Shown here: positions 12,540 through 24,277 of the stretch, one piece after another
Position numbering within the stretch: position 1 is the stretch's first letter
Layout: each line of letters starts with the position of its first letter
The notes under the pieces: generated by a model
Told to the model about the DNA's origin: nothing
Seen by the model: the letters and a program-made list of their open reading frames with translations, nothing else
Database searches by the model: none
From: Apoderus coryli
Taxonomy: Eukaryota; Arthropoda; Insecta; Coleoptera; Attelabidae
Assembly: GCA_911728435.2 (NCBI GenBank)
Contig: OU452205.1
Location: 12,282,260-12,346,259, forward strand
Length of the DNA: 64,000 bases
Direction: 5' to 3'
Made by a program: the position numbers and the translations under genes

Positions 12540-14030
12540 TAAAAATAAACAGTTTATTTGCAGTCATATATAAAGAAAAATTTACAATGCATAATGTGTA
12601 AACATAATTTAAACGCAATCACAATTATAATATAGCAACCGCAATCATAACTACAAGAAGCCAAAAAATAACTGCAAAAGGGGTTAGAAAGCAGTAAAAC
12701 TGATTTTGATATTCTAACCCGTACGGAAAAATTAACACTTTATACTACTACATCTATAACCATTCCCGATAACTTCCAATTAACTAAATCAATTTGAACT
12801 ACAATGAATACAAAGAAAGAAAAACAACAAAAAGAAAACAAAATTAAAATAAAATTAAATTCAAAATCATAACCACTACACAATATGAAAATTAAACCAA
12901 ATTTAATAGTTTTTCTCTAAGAAGTACACGAAATGTTGTTATTTTATGAGTCTTAAAATTGTGAGGAATTCCATTGTAGAGGCTATAAACGTTATAGGAA
13001 AAGGATCGCTCGAATAACGAGGTGCGATGAGCAAGAGGAGGCAATAAACCCTTAAACCTCAGATTAAGATTGTGTACATGAGACCTAAATCTAATCTTTT
13101 CAAACAAATATGGTGGATGCCCGTCAAGCAGTAAATTGTGATAAAAGCATGCAGCGTGATGAAATCGTCTATCTTTCATTGAAAGCCATTTTGCACTAAC
13201 CAATTTGTGGCTTATTGCATCATATTTTCTAATCCGTATACATACCTTAAACAGGACTTTTGTACACGCTGAATACGATCTTGATCTGACTTCAACAAAC
13301 AAGGACCATACACAATATCACAATAATTGAAGATACTTAGCACAAGAGTGTCTGTTAATTTTATTTTTAAATGTGTTGTAAGACAATATCTGTGCATTTT
13401 CAATGTAGAATATGCTTTACTTATACATTTAGTTATGTGACCCGTAAAGCGCTGATCCGTATCCATTTCAACCCCTAAATTCCTCGCTGACTGACAAAAT
13501 GCGATGGGCGTACCATCAATGTCAACGCTAAGACCCTGTTCCACGAATGCCCTGCTTCTACCAAAAGCCAATATCTTTGTCTTGGATGGATTAATTTTTA
13601 ACTGGTGTGCACTGGACCAAGTTATAAGAGAAGTTAAGTCTTGTTTTATTTGATTTGAAGCAACAGAGATAACTTCAGGATTAAATGAAAATCTCAGCTG
13701 ACTGTCATCAGCGTACATATAGGGACTACAAAAATTAAGACAACTTGGAAGGTTGGATGTATATATACAGAAAAGCAGAGGTCCCTATACTGATCCCTGA
13801 GGTACACCACAAGCTATGTAGCCCAAGTCAGATCTTCCATTAAGGGTATCAACAAATTGACGACGACCGTGCAAATAACTCTTCAGAAAATTCAAAGCAC
13901 TTGAAGAAATTCCGGAATATCTTTCTATCTCAGAAAAAGTTTTGTTGATATTACCTGTGGTTTTGTAGATAAAAATGCTATACCCCATGCATTTTATTAC
14001 TGTGTTGCGAAGAAGTTTACGAGAACGTAT
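12540..14030 (-). pseudogene. Jockey-like LINE reverse transcriptase, 5'-truncated and frameshifted
   Basis: Minus strand. From the upstream end: a partial fingers/palm region, then GVPQGSV (motif B, about 13790), a stop, then YMYADDSQLRF (motif C, YADD, 13700-13718), INPSKTKILAFG (motif D), NLGVEMDTDQRF (motif E), the thumb (CDIVYGPCLLKSDQDRIQ), and after a frameshift near 13220 a C-terminal stretch ending at 12892. Motif A and everything upstream, including the endonuclease, are missing. The 3' end lies near 12541. The stop and frameshift make it dead. It sits inside the TIR element at 12460-14439. Confidence 0.85.
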
Positions 14031-14040
14031 TGTACTAAAT

Positions 14041-14075
14041 TCCTGATGAAGACAGGGGGCTTGTCGAAACGTTGA
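14041..14075 (+). ncRNA. hammerhead-ribozyme-like motif
   Basis: CTGATGA (14043-14049), one extra A, hairpin GACA / TGTC, then GAAAC (14066-14070) and GTT. Helix I could pair the preceding TTC with the following GAA (3 bp). Helix III would be the self-complementary ACGT. Same layout as the other copies in this window. Confidence 0.4.
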
Positions 14076-14730
14076 AACAAAGAAAAAATAAATAATGGCA
14101 TTTAAATAATTATCTAAAATCAAATAATCATTCGATGATTTTTAAATTGTTGAACCTCAGTTCCAAGAACAAAAAACAGGGAAATTAACCCAAATTATTA
14201 TCGGAATCAAAAAAATGTATTAACAAAAGTTATTTGTTTTTTTTATGTAGAATCCGATTTGGTAATGAAAAATATATATGCTTCCATTAAGAAAAAACGA
14301 GTTGACCTTGAGATAACCTTGAAACGGTTGACAAACTCGCCAATGGGTGCATTGTTTTTCCCCCACAATAGAACTTTTTTTCCGAAAAATGTGCCGTTTT
14401 TAAGATATAAGGCTGTCTCAAGATAAATGGACCCCCCGGTATATAATCATAATTTGAAAGATAATAATAATAACATTCTAAACTAACCCAACTACTTTAT
14501 TCGAAAATTAGAAATAAAAAAACATTGCAAGAGCTGAACCCAGGACAACCACCCTTATGCCAATTACGTCGACTATTTATCTATAAGAGATAGAAGTACC
14601 TACTACCTAACTGGTGAAATTTTAAACACAATTTCCTCGAGAACTATGGAAGTAAATGTCAAAAGTAAGCTATTACTGGAAAGAGCATAAAAAGTGCTTT
14701 CAAATGATGTATATCACTCGGCCCCAATTG

Positions 14731-15980
14731 TTATTTTATTTATTTATTTATTTAGATTACATCTACCCAGACAGAAACACATCCAATTACAGGGCAGGTA
14801 CATTACAAAACGATAAAATTAACATAAATACACGTTTCAAAATTATAAATAATACAAATATTACAATCGCAAAAAATAGTCAAAATTAGAATGGTTTAAC
14901 AACAAATATTTATCTAAAAAACACTTTTTTAATATAAGATATGGTATTAAAAAACACATGAATATCGTTACTCACCGAGTCACAAACAGAACACATCTCA
15001 AACAATGGCGAAAAGAGCAACAAGTTGGTACGTGCGGTAGACAAGTAAAAGCTAGAACCATAATTACGCCTTCTCGTATGTGGAGCATGAAAAGGTATCA
15101 TCGAAAGTAGGTCCGGAGAGTCAATGATGCCATTCACGATCTTGAATAGGAACAGAAGTGAGGTATATTCTCTACGCTTATCAAGAGGTACAAAATTAAA
15201 ACGACCCAGAAGTTCATCATGGGGAAATCCCATGGTTGGATACACTCCGTCACACTTAAACCACAAATATTTCACAAATCTTCGCTGAATCCTCTCTAAG
15301 CTATTCGAGTGCAACGCATAACCAGGACTCCACACAACAGACGCATATTCCGATTTCGATCTAACGAAGGAATTATACAGTAAAATAAGAGTTAGGTGGC
15401 ACAAAATACTTTGTATTTCTCATAACAAAACCCAGACTCTTATAGGAAGACGAAACCACATCAATCACATGCCCCACAAAACTAAGTTTAGCGTCAAAGA
15501 GCACCCCCAGATCCTTAACCTCATCGCATATTTTAAGCGGAACAGAGTCAATGTTATACACAAATTTTATTGGATTTACCTTACGATTAAAAGTTACAGA
15601 ACAACATTTATCCAAATTAAGGGCAAGCCTGTTTTGAATGCACCAGTCAAGCAGGACATTCAGATCATTCTGCAATTTAAGACAGTCAGAAGTTGAGGTA
15701 ATCAGTGAATAAACCTTAAAATCATCAGCAAAGAGTAGGGAGCGACATTTCACGCCATTAACAATGCCATTAATAAAACACATAAATAGGAGGGGACCCA
15801 ACACAGAACCCTGCGGCACTCCAGATGTTGCACGAATAATACCGGACTTGAAACCACGGTACTCCACATACAATTTACGTTCATGGAGATAAGTAGACAT
15901 AAATTTTAAAAGATCCACAGATAAACCAAATTCCGAAAGCTTTTGCAGCAGAATTCCGTGGTCAAGCCCCTTATTTTAGA
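14731..15980 (-). pseudogene. second LINE reverse transcriptase fragment, 5'-truncated
   Basis: Minus strand. It starts in mid motif A (LDHGILLQKLSEFG, about 15970), then SGVPQGSVLGPLLF (motif B), LLFADDFKVYS (motif C, FADD), ALNLDKC (motif D), KDLGVLFDAKLSF (motif E). A frameshift near 15390 leads into the thumb (YASVVWSPGY, ERIQRRFVKYLWFK, LLGRFNFVPLDKRR) and a stop near 14910. The 3' end is a TAAA-type tail at 14731-14755. Endonuclease and the first RT blocks are absent, a typical 5'-truncated LINE copy. It is closely related to the fragment at 18950-19694. Confidence 0.85.
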
Positions 15981-18199
15981 ATTTTTGTGTCCACAACTAT
16001 CAAAGGGTTAAAGCGATTTTAACCATAAACTAATGAGTTCATCCTAGGACTCCCCCAAACTCTTGAACAAATTCCCTGTGCGGGAAAGTAAAAATTGTTT
16101 GTATCATAAACTGTTAAGTAACTGTAGATACACCCCAATCACACTTAGTTATGTAGATATAAAACCCGTTATGTATCGATAGTAAAATGATTTTATATTA
16201 AACCCAAGACAAACTTCCTCTCCATTCCTGGCAAACAATGATGAAAAACATTTGAAGACTGGTAACATACAATGTCAATTTGGCTAAAACAGTTTTGATT
16301 AAATAGTTTTCAGATATCCCTCGTATAATTCATTTATCTACAAATAAACACATTTAGGTATTGCAAAACGAAAAGTAAGGAGGCTCGTTTAATCAATTTC
16401 AAGTTGTTAAATGTAAACACATTTATGCATATTATGATTATGTTGATTTCAATATATCTTATAATGTAATACCTGCTTTTGAGTGGGTGAGGTCGTAAAA
16501 ACTATATTTTCGATTTGTGTCCAGACGTTTGCATTAATTTTATAACCGATATTTCAGACTCGAGTTGAATTAGCTTTTTACATAACATAGTTTTAATAGT
16601 TCTATTACATTAGAAATTGTGTCATTGGATTTCGAATATAGTAAACATAAATCATAAATTAATCTTGTGCCACTAGAACATTACATGTTTTAGAAACTGG
16701 TGGTTAATATACAGGGCGGTTGCTGGTCGATTGTACATTGCTTCTTCGTTGGTAATAGGCATTTTTAATGAAAAAATCAAATGTAACACAAAAGAAATAC
16801 ATCCACGGACTAATGTGACAAACATATTAATTATATTTGACATTGACATTAACTTCGTTCTTCGTTGCCATAATATCATCATGAGTATTTCTTCATCACA
16901 CCCCATTATTAGACCAGGGTCGATAATTTTAAAAATGGAAAAAAGTGAAAAAAAATTTCCCATTGGAAAAGATAGAGAATATAACAAAAATGAAAATAAA
17001 AATAAATTACGGGCGATCTGAGGTCGGGAAAGGGGAAGGGGGAGGGGGTGAGTTTTTAAGGGTAAAAAAACGGTTAATCTCGATTTCCGGTAAAACTGCA
17101 AGTTCTATGAAAAAAAGTTAAATGGCAAAGTTGTAGGTAATAAAAAGATCTACAACTTTTGTATCGACACTTCTTTCACATAACCTCAAAATCTAAGTGA
17201 AAAATTCGAATAACCGAGGTTTTGGTTTTTTATTTTTATCTTTTGCAAAAAAAATTATTTTTTCACGAAATTTGGTGAAAACTTACCTTTTGTATGTCCC
17301 AAACATACAGTAATTTTTTTGATTTAAAATATTAATTTTTTCACCTTATTTTGACTTAATATTGAAAAAGCACCCTAATTTTCAATCGAAAATTCTCACG
17401 TCAAAATATCTGCTTTTTTAAAAAAGTTGGTGTGTTTTTTGTTCGTTGAAATCTCTACTTTCTAATGGTATAAAATAAATATACACTACTATATGAAATG
17501 TTCTCAGAAAATGCAAATAATGAAAAAAACTCGAATCCGATTTTTTTTTTAATCATTATGTATAATTTTGAGCTATTTATTAAAATTTACACTTTAATTA
17601 CTCGAAAAACCTAAGATTTCATGTTATATTGATGAACAAAAAAATTGCTAATCGAAATATACTACTATAATTAACAACCAAATAAGTTAATAAAGTTAAT
17701 ATTAAAATTATTAAAAAGGTTTATGTGAAAAAGTTTTAGAATTATACTTAGATCATCCTCATTAAGTTTAACACTTACGTAATATAAGTATATTTTTAAG
17801 TAAACAGTGTTTTTCAATTTAGAGTTAGATTTACGCCCTCTAGCGGACATTTCCCGTCTGCTTTTACTGCGGACATTTAAGGAAACTAAAACTATTTTCC
17901 AGCGATTTCCCTTGTCCGCTTTTACTAAAACAAAAAAATCCTAAAACCGTAACATCATTAGTTTTCGAGATAGAGCCGGCGTCCCTTCTTATCTCTACAC
18001 CCGGTAGATACCTATAAATTGTGCATGCATTGTTTTTCAAAAAGAAAATTCCACAGAGGTTTTACTAATTTTTCTGTGAAAATTTCAAATTATCCTGTCT
18101 GTCTTATTAGTGGATCTAACTTATCAATGCAAAACAACAAATGCTGAAGTAACCAATTTTGAGAAAATATGTGAAATAAATGCTTTATTTTCTTTTCAG
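15981..18199. other. AT-rich DNA with dispersed repeat pieces
   Basis: From 16710 (CAGGGCGGTTGCTGGTCG) to about 17250 the sequence has the look of a dispersed non-autonomous element, with a purine-rich patch at 17025-17055 and a short palindromic GTTGTAG...CTACAAC near 17130-17158. The open frames at 16673-17101 lie opposite each other, carry no motif and are not supported as genes. The stretch 17830-18010 is slightly GC-richer with no recognised content. Confidence 0.4.
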
Positions 18200-18319
18200 A
18201 ATATAACATCCCATCATCGTAAGCAGGAGCTAAATTCCAATGCCGGACAACATCTAGTTAAAGTCACCTCACGGAACGGTCCAATTATTTCTAAAACATC
18301 TCTAAACACATATGTAAAG
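18200..18319 (+). CDS. class II DYRK kinase, exon (N-terminal region)
   Basis: A 120-nt exon between a strong acceptor (TTTTCTTTTCAG, ending 18199) and a donor (AAG|GTAAGA, 18320), phase 0 on both sides. It encodes NITSHHRKQELNSNAGQHLV and 20 further Ser/Thr-rich residues. This N-terminal region is poorly conserved in DYRKs, so it is assigned to the gene by splice sites, open frame, strand and compatible phase with the next exon. An upstream in-frame start codon belongs to the intron; the true start is in an exon that I did not locate. Confidence 0.6.
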
Positions 18320-18949
18320 GTAAGATATCAGAGTCCAATTTCCTAAAAAGTACTGATAGCATCTTATACTAAGGCTTATATTAAAGACTATCATATTCTT
18401 TGAAATCCTGGATAAATTCGTTACAAAAACTGTTGAAGAAGATAACAGAAAATCCAACCTACATGCGGTGTGCAATTCCATAGAGCCAGTGGCGTTCTGT
18501 TACAATATCATATATCAAAAACTAACTTAAAAATTTTAAGGCCTTTAAAATGGTGTTTTAAATTTTAAAAAAACAGTTATTTCTGAGCTGAGAAAAACCA
18601 AATTTAGTACACGTTGTGACAGTGGCGTCACAGTTTAAAATAATATACAGTTACTTCACCTCGTGTCGGAACGTTTGATAGTCATGTCTACAAAGGAATT
18701 CGCCGCGCTCGTAGTTATAGTATAGTATCTTATATTATATATAGTAGCGGGCCAGAAATGTGGCTGGGAATGCGACGAGTCGATGCCGTTTTCAGCGTCT
18801 ACTGAACCTTCTTATCTATAGTTAATATTCGATGGTGGCGTAGTTATTTTGAGTTACAATAGATTACATAAGTATAGCAACTAACAATTACACAATATTC
18901 ACTAATTTTCAAAAAAATATCGTCAAAATGATAAAAGTACAATGACACT

Positions 18950-19700
18950 CAGGTACTCGAAAACAGCACAGTAAAAAGTTAAACATATCAAAAATAACAT
19001 ATAAGTAAAAATAACAAAAATTCGACATTAAGTTATATGCTAATTAAAATTCATCATTCAAAATATCAGCTGCGAGTGCTAAGATATCTTTTAAACTATT
19101 AAAATGAATATCACCGCCCGTCACGTTCACTTGTTCGCACATAACATAAATGGGTGACTTTAAGTCGACATTTTTTGTTCATGGTCTACTATTATAAAAT
19201 GTGTTGAAGCATCTAGTGCTCTGTCGTGGTACCAGGAAATTCACTCGGCCCAAAAGATATGGACAATCAATGTTATTATGCAATAATTTATATAAAAAAG
19301 CAAGTGATGCACATTTACGCCTTAGTATTAAGCTGTCGATATTGAACCTATTCAGAAGATAACCATTGTGTATTCCCCGGTCCGGATAAATCCCATCATC
19401 CTTATAACAAAGATATTTTAGAAATTTTCTTTGAACTTTTTCAATTATGAATTGATGGCATTGATAATAGGGTGACCACACTACCGAACAATATTCCAGT
19501 TTAGGTCTTACTAGTGTAAAATATAACGTCTTCAAGGCTTGAACATCAGAGAATGAATGACAACTTCTCACCAAAAAACCATAGGCCTTAATCCTTAATA
19601 CAGCAATATTCTCATTTTTAACTGAGCACCGGAAATAAGTTTCCAAAATTAGTAAACGTTGTTCTGTCCTAAGTATATTTATGATAAAGGTCATAGAGAC
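18950..19700 (-). pseudogene. third LINE fragment (RT thumb and C-terminus)
   Basis: Minus strand reads YFTLVRPKLEYCSVVWSPYY, EKVQRKFLKYLCYKDDGIYP, LLNRFNIDSLILRRK and VPRQSTRCFNTFYNSRP. A stop follows, then the same frame continues to about 19050 (SPIYVMCEQVN...ILNDEF). It is the C-terminal third of the same LINE type as 14731-15980, severely 5'-truncated, with one internal stop. It lies in DYRK intron 1, opposite to the gene. Confidence 0.8.
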
Positions 19701-20081
19701 AAGGCAGTTGACATATAAGAACTCTCAAAACAAGGCTATTGAAAACAGTACCTCCTATTTGATCACCCCTTAGATAAGTTGCGTTATCACTATATTTTGG
19801 GTTCCCCTATATACCCTTGTCCTCTGTCGGTGCTTTTACGAAACACCATGTATATCACTGTTTAATTAAACAAACCTCGGATTATAATAATGGCACAAGT
19901 GGTGTCTGTATACTATTTACGCTCTGTATACTTACCAATTATTAGAAAAAATACATGAATGAATGCACCTATTTGTCATTTTGACATATCTGCCATCCAT
20001 TATACGATAATTTCTGTAAAATAGAATTTTTGATAGAGATACAGTTTAGAGTGAATTCCTGAAAATATGTTTCTATTTCAG

Positions 20082-20207
20082 CCAATACACAAAAAAGAAC
20101 CATTCTGGTCAACGGAAACGAATGGTCCAAATACCGGCTCATCTAAACATTTAAGTAGTACGTCTCATAGAAATGGCATATCTCGAAGTGCGTTTTTCAA
20201 TTCAGAT
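20082..20207 (+). CDS. class II DYRK kinase, exon (N-terminal region)
   Basis: A 126-nt exon, phase 0 to phase 0, bounded by acceptor TTCTATTTCAG and donor GAT|GTAAGT. It encodes a Ser/Thr/Asn-rich segment beginning PIHKKEPFWSTETNGPNTGS and ending FFNSD. Such low-complexity stretches are usual upstream of the DYRK-homology box. No frame disruption. Assigned to the kinase gene by phase and order; homology alone would not identify it. Confidence 0.65.
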
Positions 20208-20413
20208 GTAAGTACATTATTTAGTAGATATTGTTATTTTTAATCACGTCCTCCTAAATTCAAAAAAGGTACATCATACAGACATACATACGTGATTATT
20301 ATTAGTACCTAGTAGTCATTGAGCCTATATGATTAATAACTCGAACAGGTCCTCTAGAAAATGTTAATAATTACAAAATTAAGAACTATTTGTTATTACT
20401 AATAATATTAATA

Positions 20414-21843
20414 CACTGCTCAAAAAAATTCAAGGAACACTTTTGTATAACCCTGTAACTTATTAAGTGATAGTTATATACAGATGACCATTTAGATTCT
20501 GAAAGACACATATTTTCTTGTAATAATCCGATTAATAAAACTTTGAACTAATCCTTTATTTGTAAACTAAGATCAACATTTAAAAAAAAAAGTGCCAATA
20601 ACAAAATGAAAAGAAAACATTTTTCAAATGGCAATGTTCCGCTATCTGAAAACCAATGTGTTTTAGTATCGCGTGTGCCTTCCAGCAGCACGAATGACTA
20701 TTTGGCATCTCACGAGCCTTTGAATGTCTTCCTGTGATATACTGTCCCACTCTTCGATTAGGGCTTCTGTTAATTGCTGAAGGGTTTGAGGTGGATTTGG
20801 ACGACGTCGAACACGTCTGTCCAATATACCCCATAAGGGTTCAATTGGATTGACGTCAGGGCTTAATTTCATGCTCGTTAAGAAAATCTATAGCAATCGC
20901 AGCAGTATGAGGCCTTGCACTATCCTGCATGAAAAGAAAATCAGGGCCTATACCATATGCTGCAGGAATAACCTGATCTAACAGACTGATATCCATATAT
21001 GTTACAGCTGTAAGACTTCCCAGTATCACTACAAGATCGGTTTTTGGTTCCAAACTTATTCCACCTCAGACTATTATCGGACCATCTCCAAAGCTGGATA
21101 CTTCTTGTACAGCAGCAGTGGATTATCGTTCATTCGGACGTATATATACACGCAATCGGTCATCACAACGAGTGAGATGAAATCTTGATGCGTCTGTAAA
21201 AAGTACTGGCCTCCATTGTCGAAGTTGCCATCCCAAATATTCTCGAGCAAAGTTTAATCGCATAGTTTTATGATGTCGAGTTAAAACAGGTTTTCGTACC
21301 GGCCTTCTTGGTTTTAAATCTCCTTCCCGTAACCTGTTTCTAACAGTCTGGTTAGAAATGGTTACCTGATGAGCCATCCTAAGTGTACTTTGAAGGTCTT
21401 TTGCTGTCGCTATTCGTTTTCGCAAAGAAGAAACTACTAAATATCGGTCCTGAATTTGTGTAGTTTTGCGATTCCGACCTTATCCGGTTTGTCTTTTATA
21501 TCGTCCAATCTCTCTATAGCGATTTTACACACGTTTGATAACTGACAGACTGGGATTAAAATTTCTAGCTACTTGTCGATTTTTTACACCAATTTCAACT
21601 AAAGCTATAGCACGAGTGACTTCTATCTCTAAATGTGAATATTTTCATAATACTTTATTTTTTGTACTTGCTGTGGAATATTAAACTTATCTCGAATAAA
21701 TGAGCATAATCACGTTTATTTTTTAACAAATCACAAAAATAAAATGTAAATCCATTATGAAAATATAATTTTCATTTGTTAATAACAGCAAGCCAAAATT
21801 ACAGGGTTATCCAAAAGTGTTCCTTTAATTTTTTTGAGCAGTG
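20414..21843. mobile_element. complete-length Tc1-like transposon (1430 bp)
   Basis: Starts CACTGCTCAAAAAAATT and ends with the complement AATTTTTTTGAGCAGTG, flanked by TA on both sides (20412-20413 and 21844-21845). The TIRs continue inward to about 45 bp (GGAACACTTTT..., ACCCTGTAA). Length and TIRs are those of an insect Tc1 element. It sits in DYRK intron 2, antisense to the gene. Both ends are intact, so it could still be mobilised in trans if a matching transposase exists. Confidence 0.9.
20660..21650 (-). pseudogene. Tc1-type DD34E transposase, inactivated
   Basis: Minus strand. The N-terminal helix-turn-helix reads ALVEIGVKNRQVARNFNPSL and continues in one frame through two stops to a second DNA-binding block (VTISNQTVRNRLREGDL). 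The catalytic core has the first D in VLFTDASRFHL (codon 21194-21192), the second D in FLFMQDSARPHTA (20924-20922), and E in PDVNPIEPLW (20842-20840). The D-to-E distance is about 27 codons instead of 34 and the frame changes between them, so roughly 20 nt are missing just before the PDVNPIE block. Further stops lie near 21120 and 21060. The C-terminus ends at about 20665. Confidence 0.9.
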
Positions 21844-21931
21844 TATTATTCTTATTTTGTGTTTATATTATTTTTACATCAGTCTTATTTTTATTGTTAC
21901 GGCTGGTGTTATATTATATTTATTTTTGCAG

Positions 21932-22118
21932 TTGCCGTTATTAGATACCGTAAAAGCGTCTTCCAGAACGAACCAAAACCATCAAGGATCTCAAGTCAGC
22001 ACACCAATCGTATCACCGATGGTGGATACACTGCCCACCATCAATAACAATAACACACGTAAAGATCACGAAATCACCAATAACAATAAAGATGATAATC
22101 TACCTTTAACACCTTCCG
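21932..22118 (+). CDS. class II DYRK kinase, exon leading into the DYRK-homology box
   Basis: A 187-nt exon with acceptor TTTTTGCAG (ends 21931) and donor CCG|GTAAGT; it ends in phase 1. It encodes an Asn/Ser/Thr-rich linker (LPLLDTVKASSRTNQ... TINNNNTRKDHEITNNNK) ending in LPLTPS. A TP-rich turn directly before the DYRK-homology box is the family pattern (PLTPxEAxxxY), and the leftover G joins AG of the next exon to give the expected Glu. The longer open frame upstream of 21932 is intron. Confidence 0.8.
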
Positions 22119-22439
22119 GTAAGTAAAAGTGCATGTACGATGATCATTATTTCCTTTTCACCATTTGAATAATAATAAATTATTTCCCAACGATTCAACA
22201 ATACATCGTAAATGAACTTTTAACCAACGAGTTCTATGCGACGTGATGATTTTTATTTCATTACCCCGAAACATTTAGAGATAAATTAAAGCCATTTTTT
22301 ACAGTGATTAAACTTTTTTACGCTGTAAAACAGTTTGTTAATCTTTCAATAAATCTAAATAGCCTGCTAGATAATTTTATAGTTGTACGTATTACGGTTT
22401 TGCAATTTAAAAATACACTCTGCAAAATTCACACACTGT

Positions 22440-23720
22440 ATATTACGTCTTTCAACGATACAACCACAGTATAATAAATAATACAGTATTCTGACTTTCA
22501 CGTTTGCAAGCCGTCCTGCGCATATCGTCGCGCATGCCGCCATTATGGGTTACAACGTCAAAATAATCGCATAGACGTAGATAGATACAGTTCACTCCTG
22601 TGTTCAATATATAGTTCATTGTCGGCGTGTACAAGATAAATAAATATTGTGTTTAAATCTAAATCTGTGTTATGTGTTTTTGGTATAGTGTTCGTGAGAA
22701 TTAAAAGGATTTTATTTTTATTAACGTGTCATCTTGGGATTCATACAATGAATAATCACGGAGGACATGTGTGTGTTACAAAATGTTGTCCCAATAAGCG
22801 GTACACTTGCTCTAAACATTTTTTTCGCTTCCCCAAAGATCCTGTTAGGTGAGTAATAAGTAAAAATTAAGATAAATACTAGATAATTTTACGTTTATAA
22901 CAACTATTTGTATAACCGTAAAATTTATATTACGAAATGACAGTATCTAATATGTTTTTAAACTAAATACAAGTGAAACATAAACACAAGTTGTCGCGTG
23001 GCTAGTTGTTATTTTATTGACAATATCATTATAAAGTTTCAAGAAGTCTTTGCCAAAATTTGCCTTTAAAGTTGCTGTTGTTGTAATTTGTGAATTAAAC
23101 TACCCGTTTAACTCACTACAACGATATTCATAATAAACCACGAAAATTGAAATAAACGCGATTTATTAATAAAGAAAAATAACAAACTAAATACAAAACT
23201 GGAACGATTTTAACTGACCATTACAGAAAAAAAATTAGATATATCAATTTAACAAACAAAATAAAAGTTAAATTTAGGTTAAGTTAGGAAACACTCCTTC
23301 AACTTTTGTAAAAATGTCTTTTTTTTACTAATAAAATCTTTATTATTGTGTTTATTATTATTGTTATTAAAAATCACCCAATCATGTCAACATTTAACTG
23401 ATAACACCACTCAAGGTTGTTTTCAATCACTATGACACACCACAAATATTTCTGAAATTGACAGCGATATTATTATGTACTTAAATATTTTTACAAAAAT
23501 AAAAATACAGTACTGTGGTTAGAAACCAAAAACTATAATTATTCTTAGTCAGGACCTGACTTGTAACCCAAAATGGCGGCATCTTACGTCACAGTTTTTT
23601 TCAAAGTACGAACGTGGAGTCGGAATGCTGTACTTATTAATGCTGTGATACAACTACGAAAAATCACGTGAACAAGACTTTTTCTGTCACTGTCAAATTA
23701 ACATTAACGTACAGGGTTTT
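22440..23720. mobile_element. THAP-carrying P-like element relic in DYRK intron 3
   Basis: Inverted ends flank a THAP exon: 22480-22562 and 23560-23640 are reverse complements in blocks (TACAGTATTCTGACTTTCAC against the complement of GTGGAGTCGGAATGCTGTA; ATGCCGCCATTATGGGTTAC against GTAACCCAAAATGGCGGCAT). The interior beyond the THAP exon shows no further coding sequence, so the body of a transposase, if it was there, is deleted. Exact ends are uncertain. Confidence 0.5.
22748..22848 (+). pseudogene. THAP zinc-finger first exon (partial)
   Basis: From ATG 22748 the frame reads MNNHGGHVCVTKCCPNKRYT then CSKHFFRFPKDPVR, and stops at a splice donor (TTAG|GTGAGT, 22849). This is the N-terminal part of a THAP domain: closely spaced cysteines followed by the FxRFPKD signature, with an intron straight after it as in many THAP genes and P-element transposases. 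The expected continuation (KW..., C-x2-H and AVPTLF-type box) is not visible downstream. THAP proteins bind DNA; here it is most likely a relic of a P-like transposon. A host THAP exon is the alternative. Confidence 0.55.
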
Positions 23721-24277
23721 CCGCTGAAATTTGCAACCCCCCTTTACTTTTTCATTTTTTAATTTAAATATAAAAATACTAGTAAATACTATAATAATTA
23801 TAATTTAAACAAATCGATGCACACGATGCACGAATAACATACGCAAACATAATATAATTGTATGTAAATAGTTGCGTAGAAATTGAATCGCTAAAAAATA
23901 ATGCAAAATATTTTAATATTTAAAGGCGACAAAATCACAAACATAACTTTCTAGTTATTGAATCTGTATTTACTAAATGTGGAAGATTTTTACCAAATTT
24001 GTTTATTCTGTGGCAAAAAGAAATCATTGCCACATACTGTACTTGTCCAATAAAGTCGACATTATCTAGATGGCATCATAAAAAGTGAAATCAATATTAT
24101 GTGGATTTAATCGGGCCATGATCAGATCATTTCATTTAGTTGTTTACAACGTTCTTTTAAAATGTTACACTTGCCGTTTTTTAATTTCTACCAAGCAGAA
24201 GGCAACATTTTGTTCGCACAAAAATTAAGCATTCTGATTTGAATTGAGGAAATTAATGGTAATCCAAATATAATATA

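Larger units (their letters stand above)
12460..14439. mobile_element. TIR DNA element (TA target) containing a nested LINE
   Basis: The left end (12460 on) starts CCGGGTGGTCCATTTATC and the right end (to 14439) is its reverse complement, with about 50 bp of TIR including GAGACAGCCTTATATCTTAA and CGGCACA. TA (TATA) flanks both ends, as expected for Tc1/mariner-type insertion. No transposase of its own is seen; the interior is largely a LINE fragment. It is therefore a non-autonomous element that was later hit by a retrotransposon. Confidence 0.8.

Noticed and set aside
16673..17101. Overlapping 142- and 96-codon frames on opposite strands
   Set aside because: No motif, low-complexity tails and a dispersed-repeat context; both frames look accidental.
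18110..18199. ATT/ATG-type start upstream of the 18200 exon
   Set aside because: A strong splice acceptor lies inside the frame at 18199, so the upstream part is intron.
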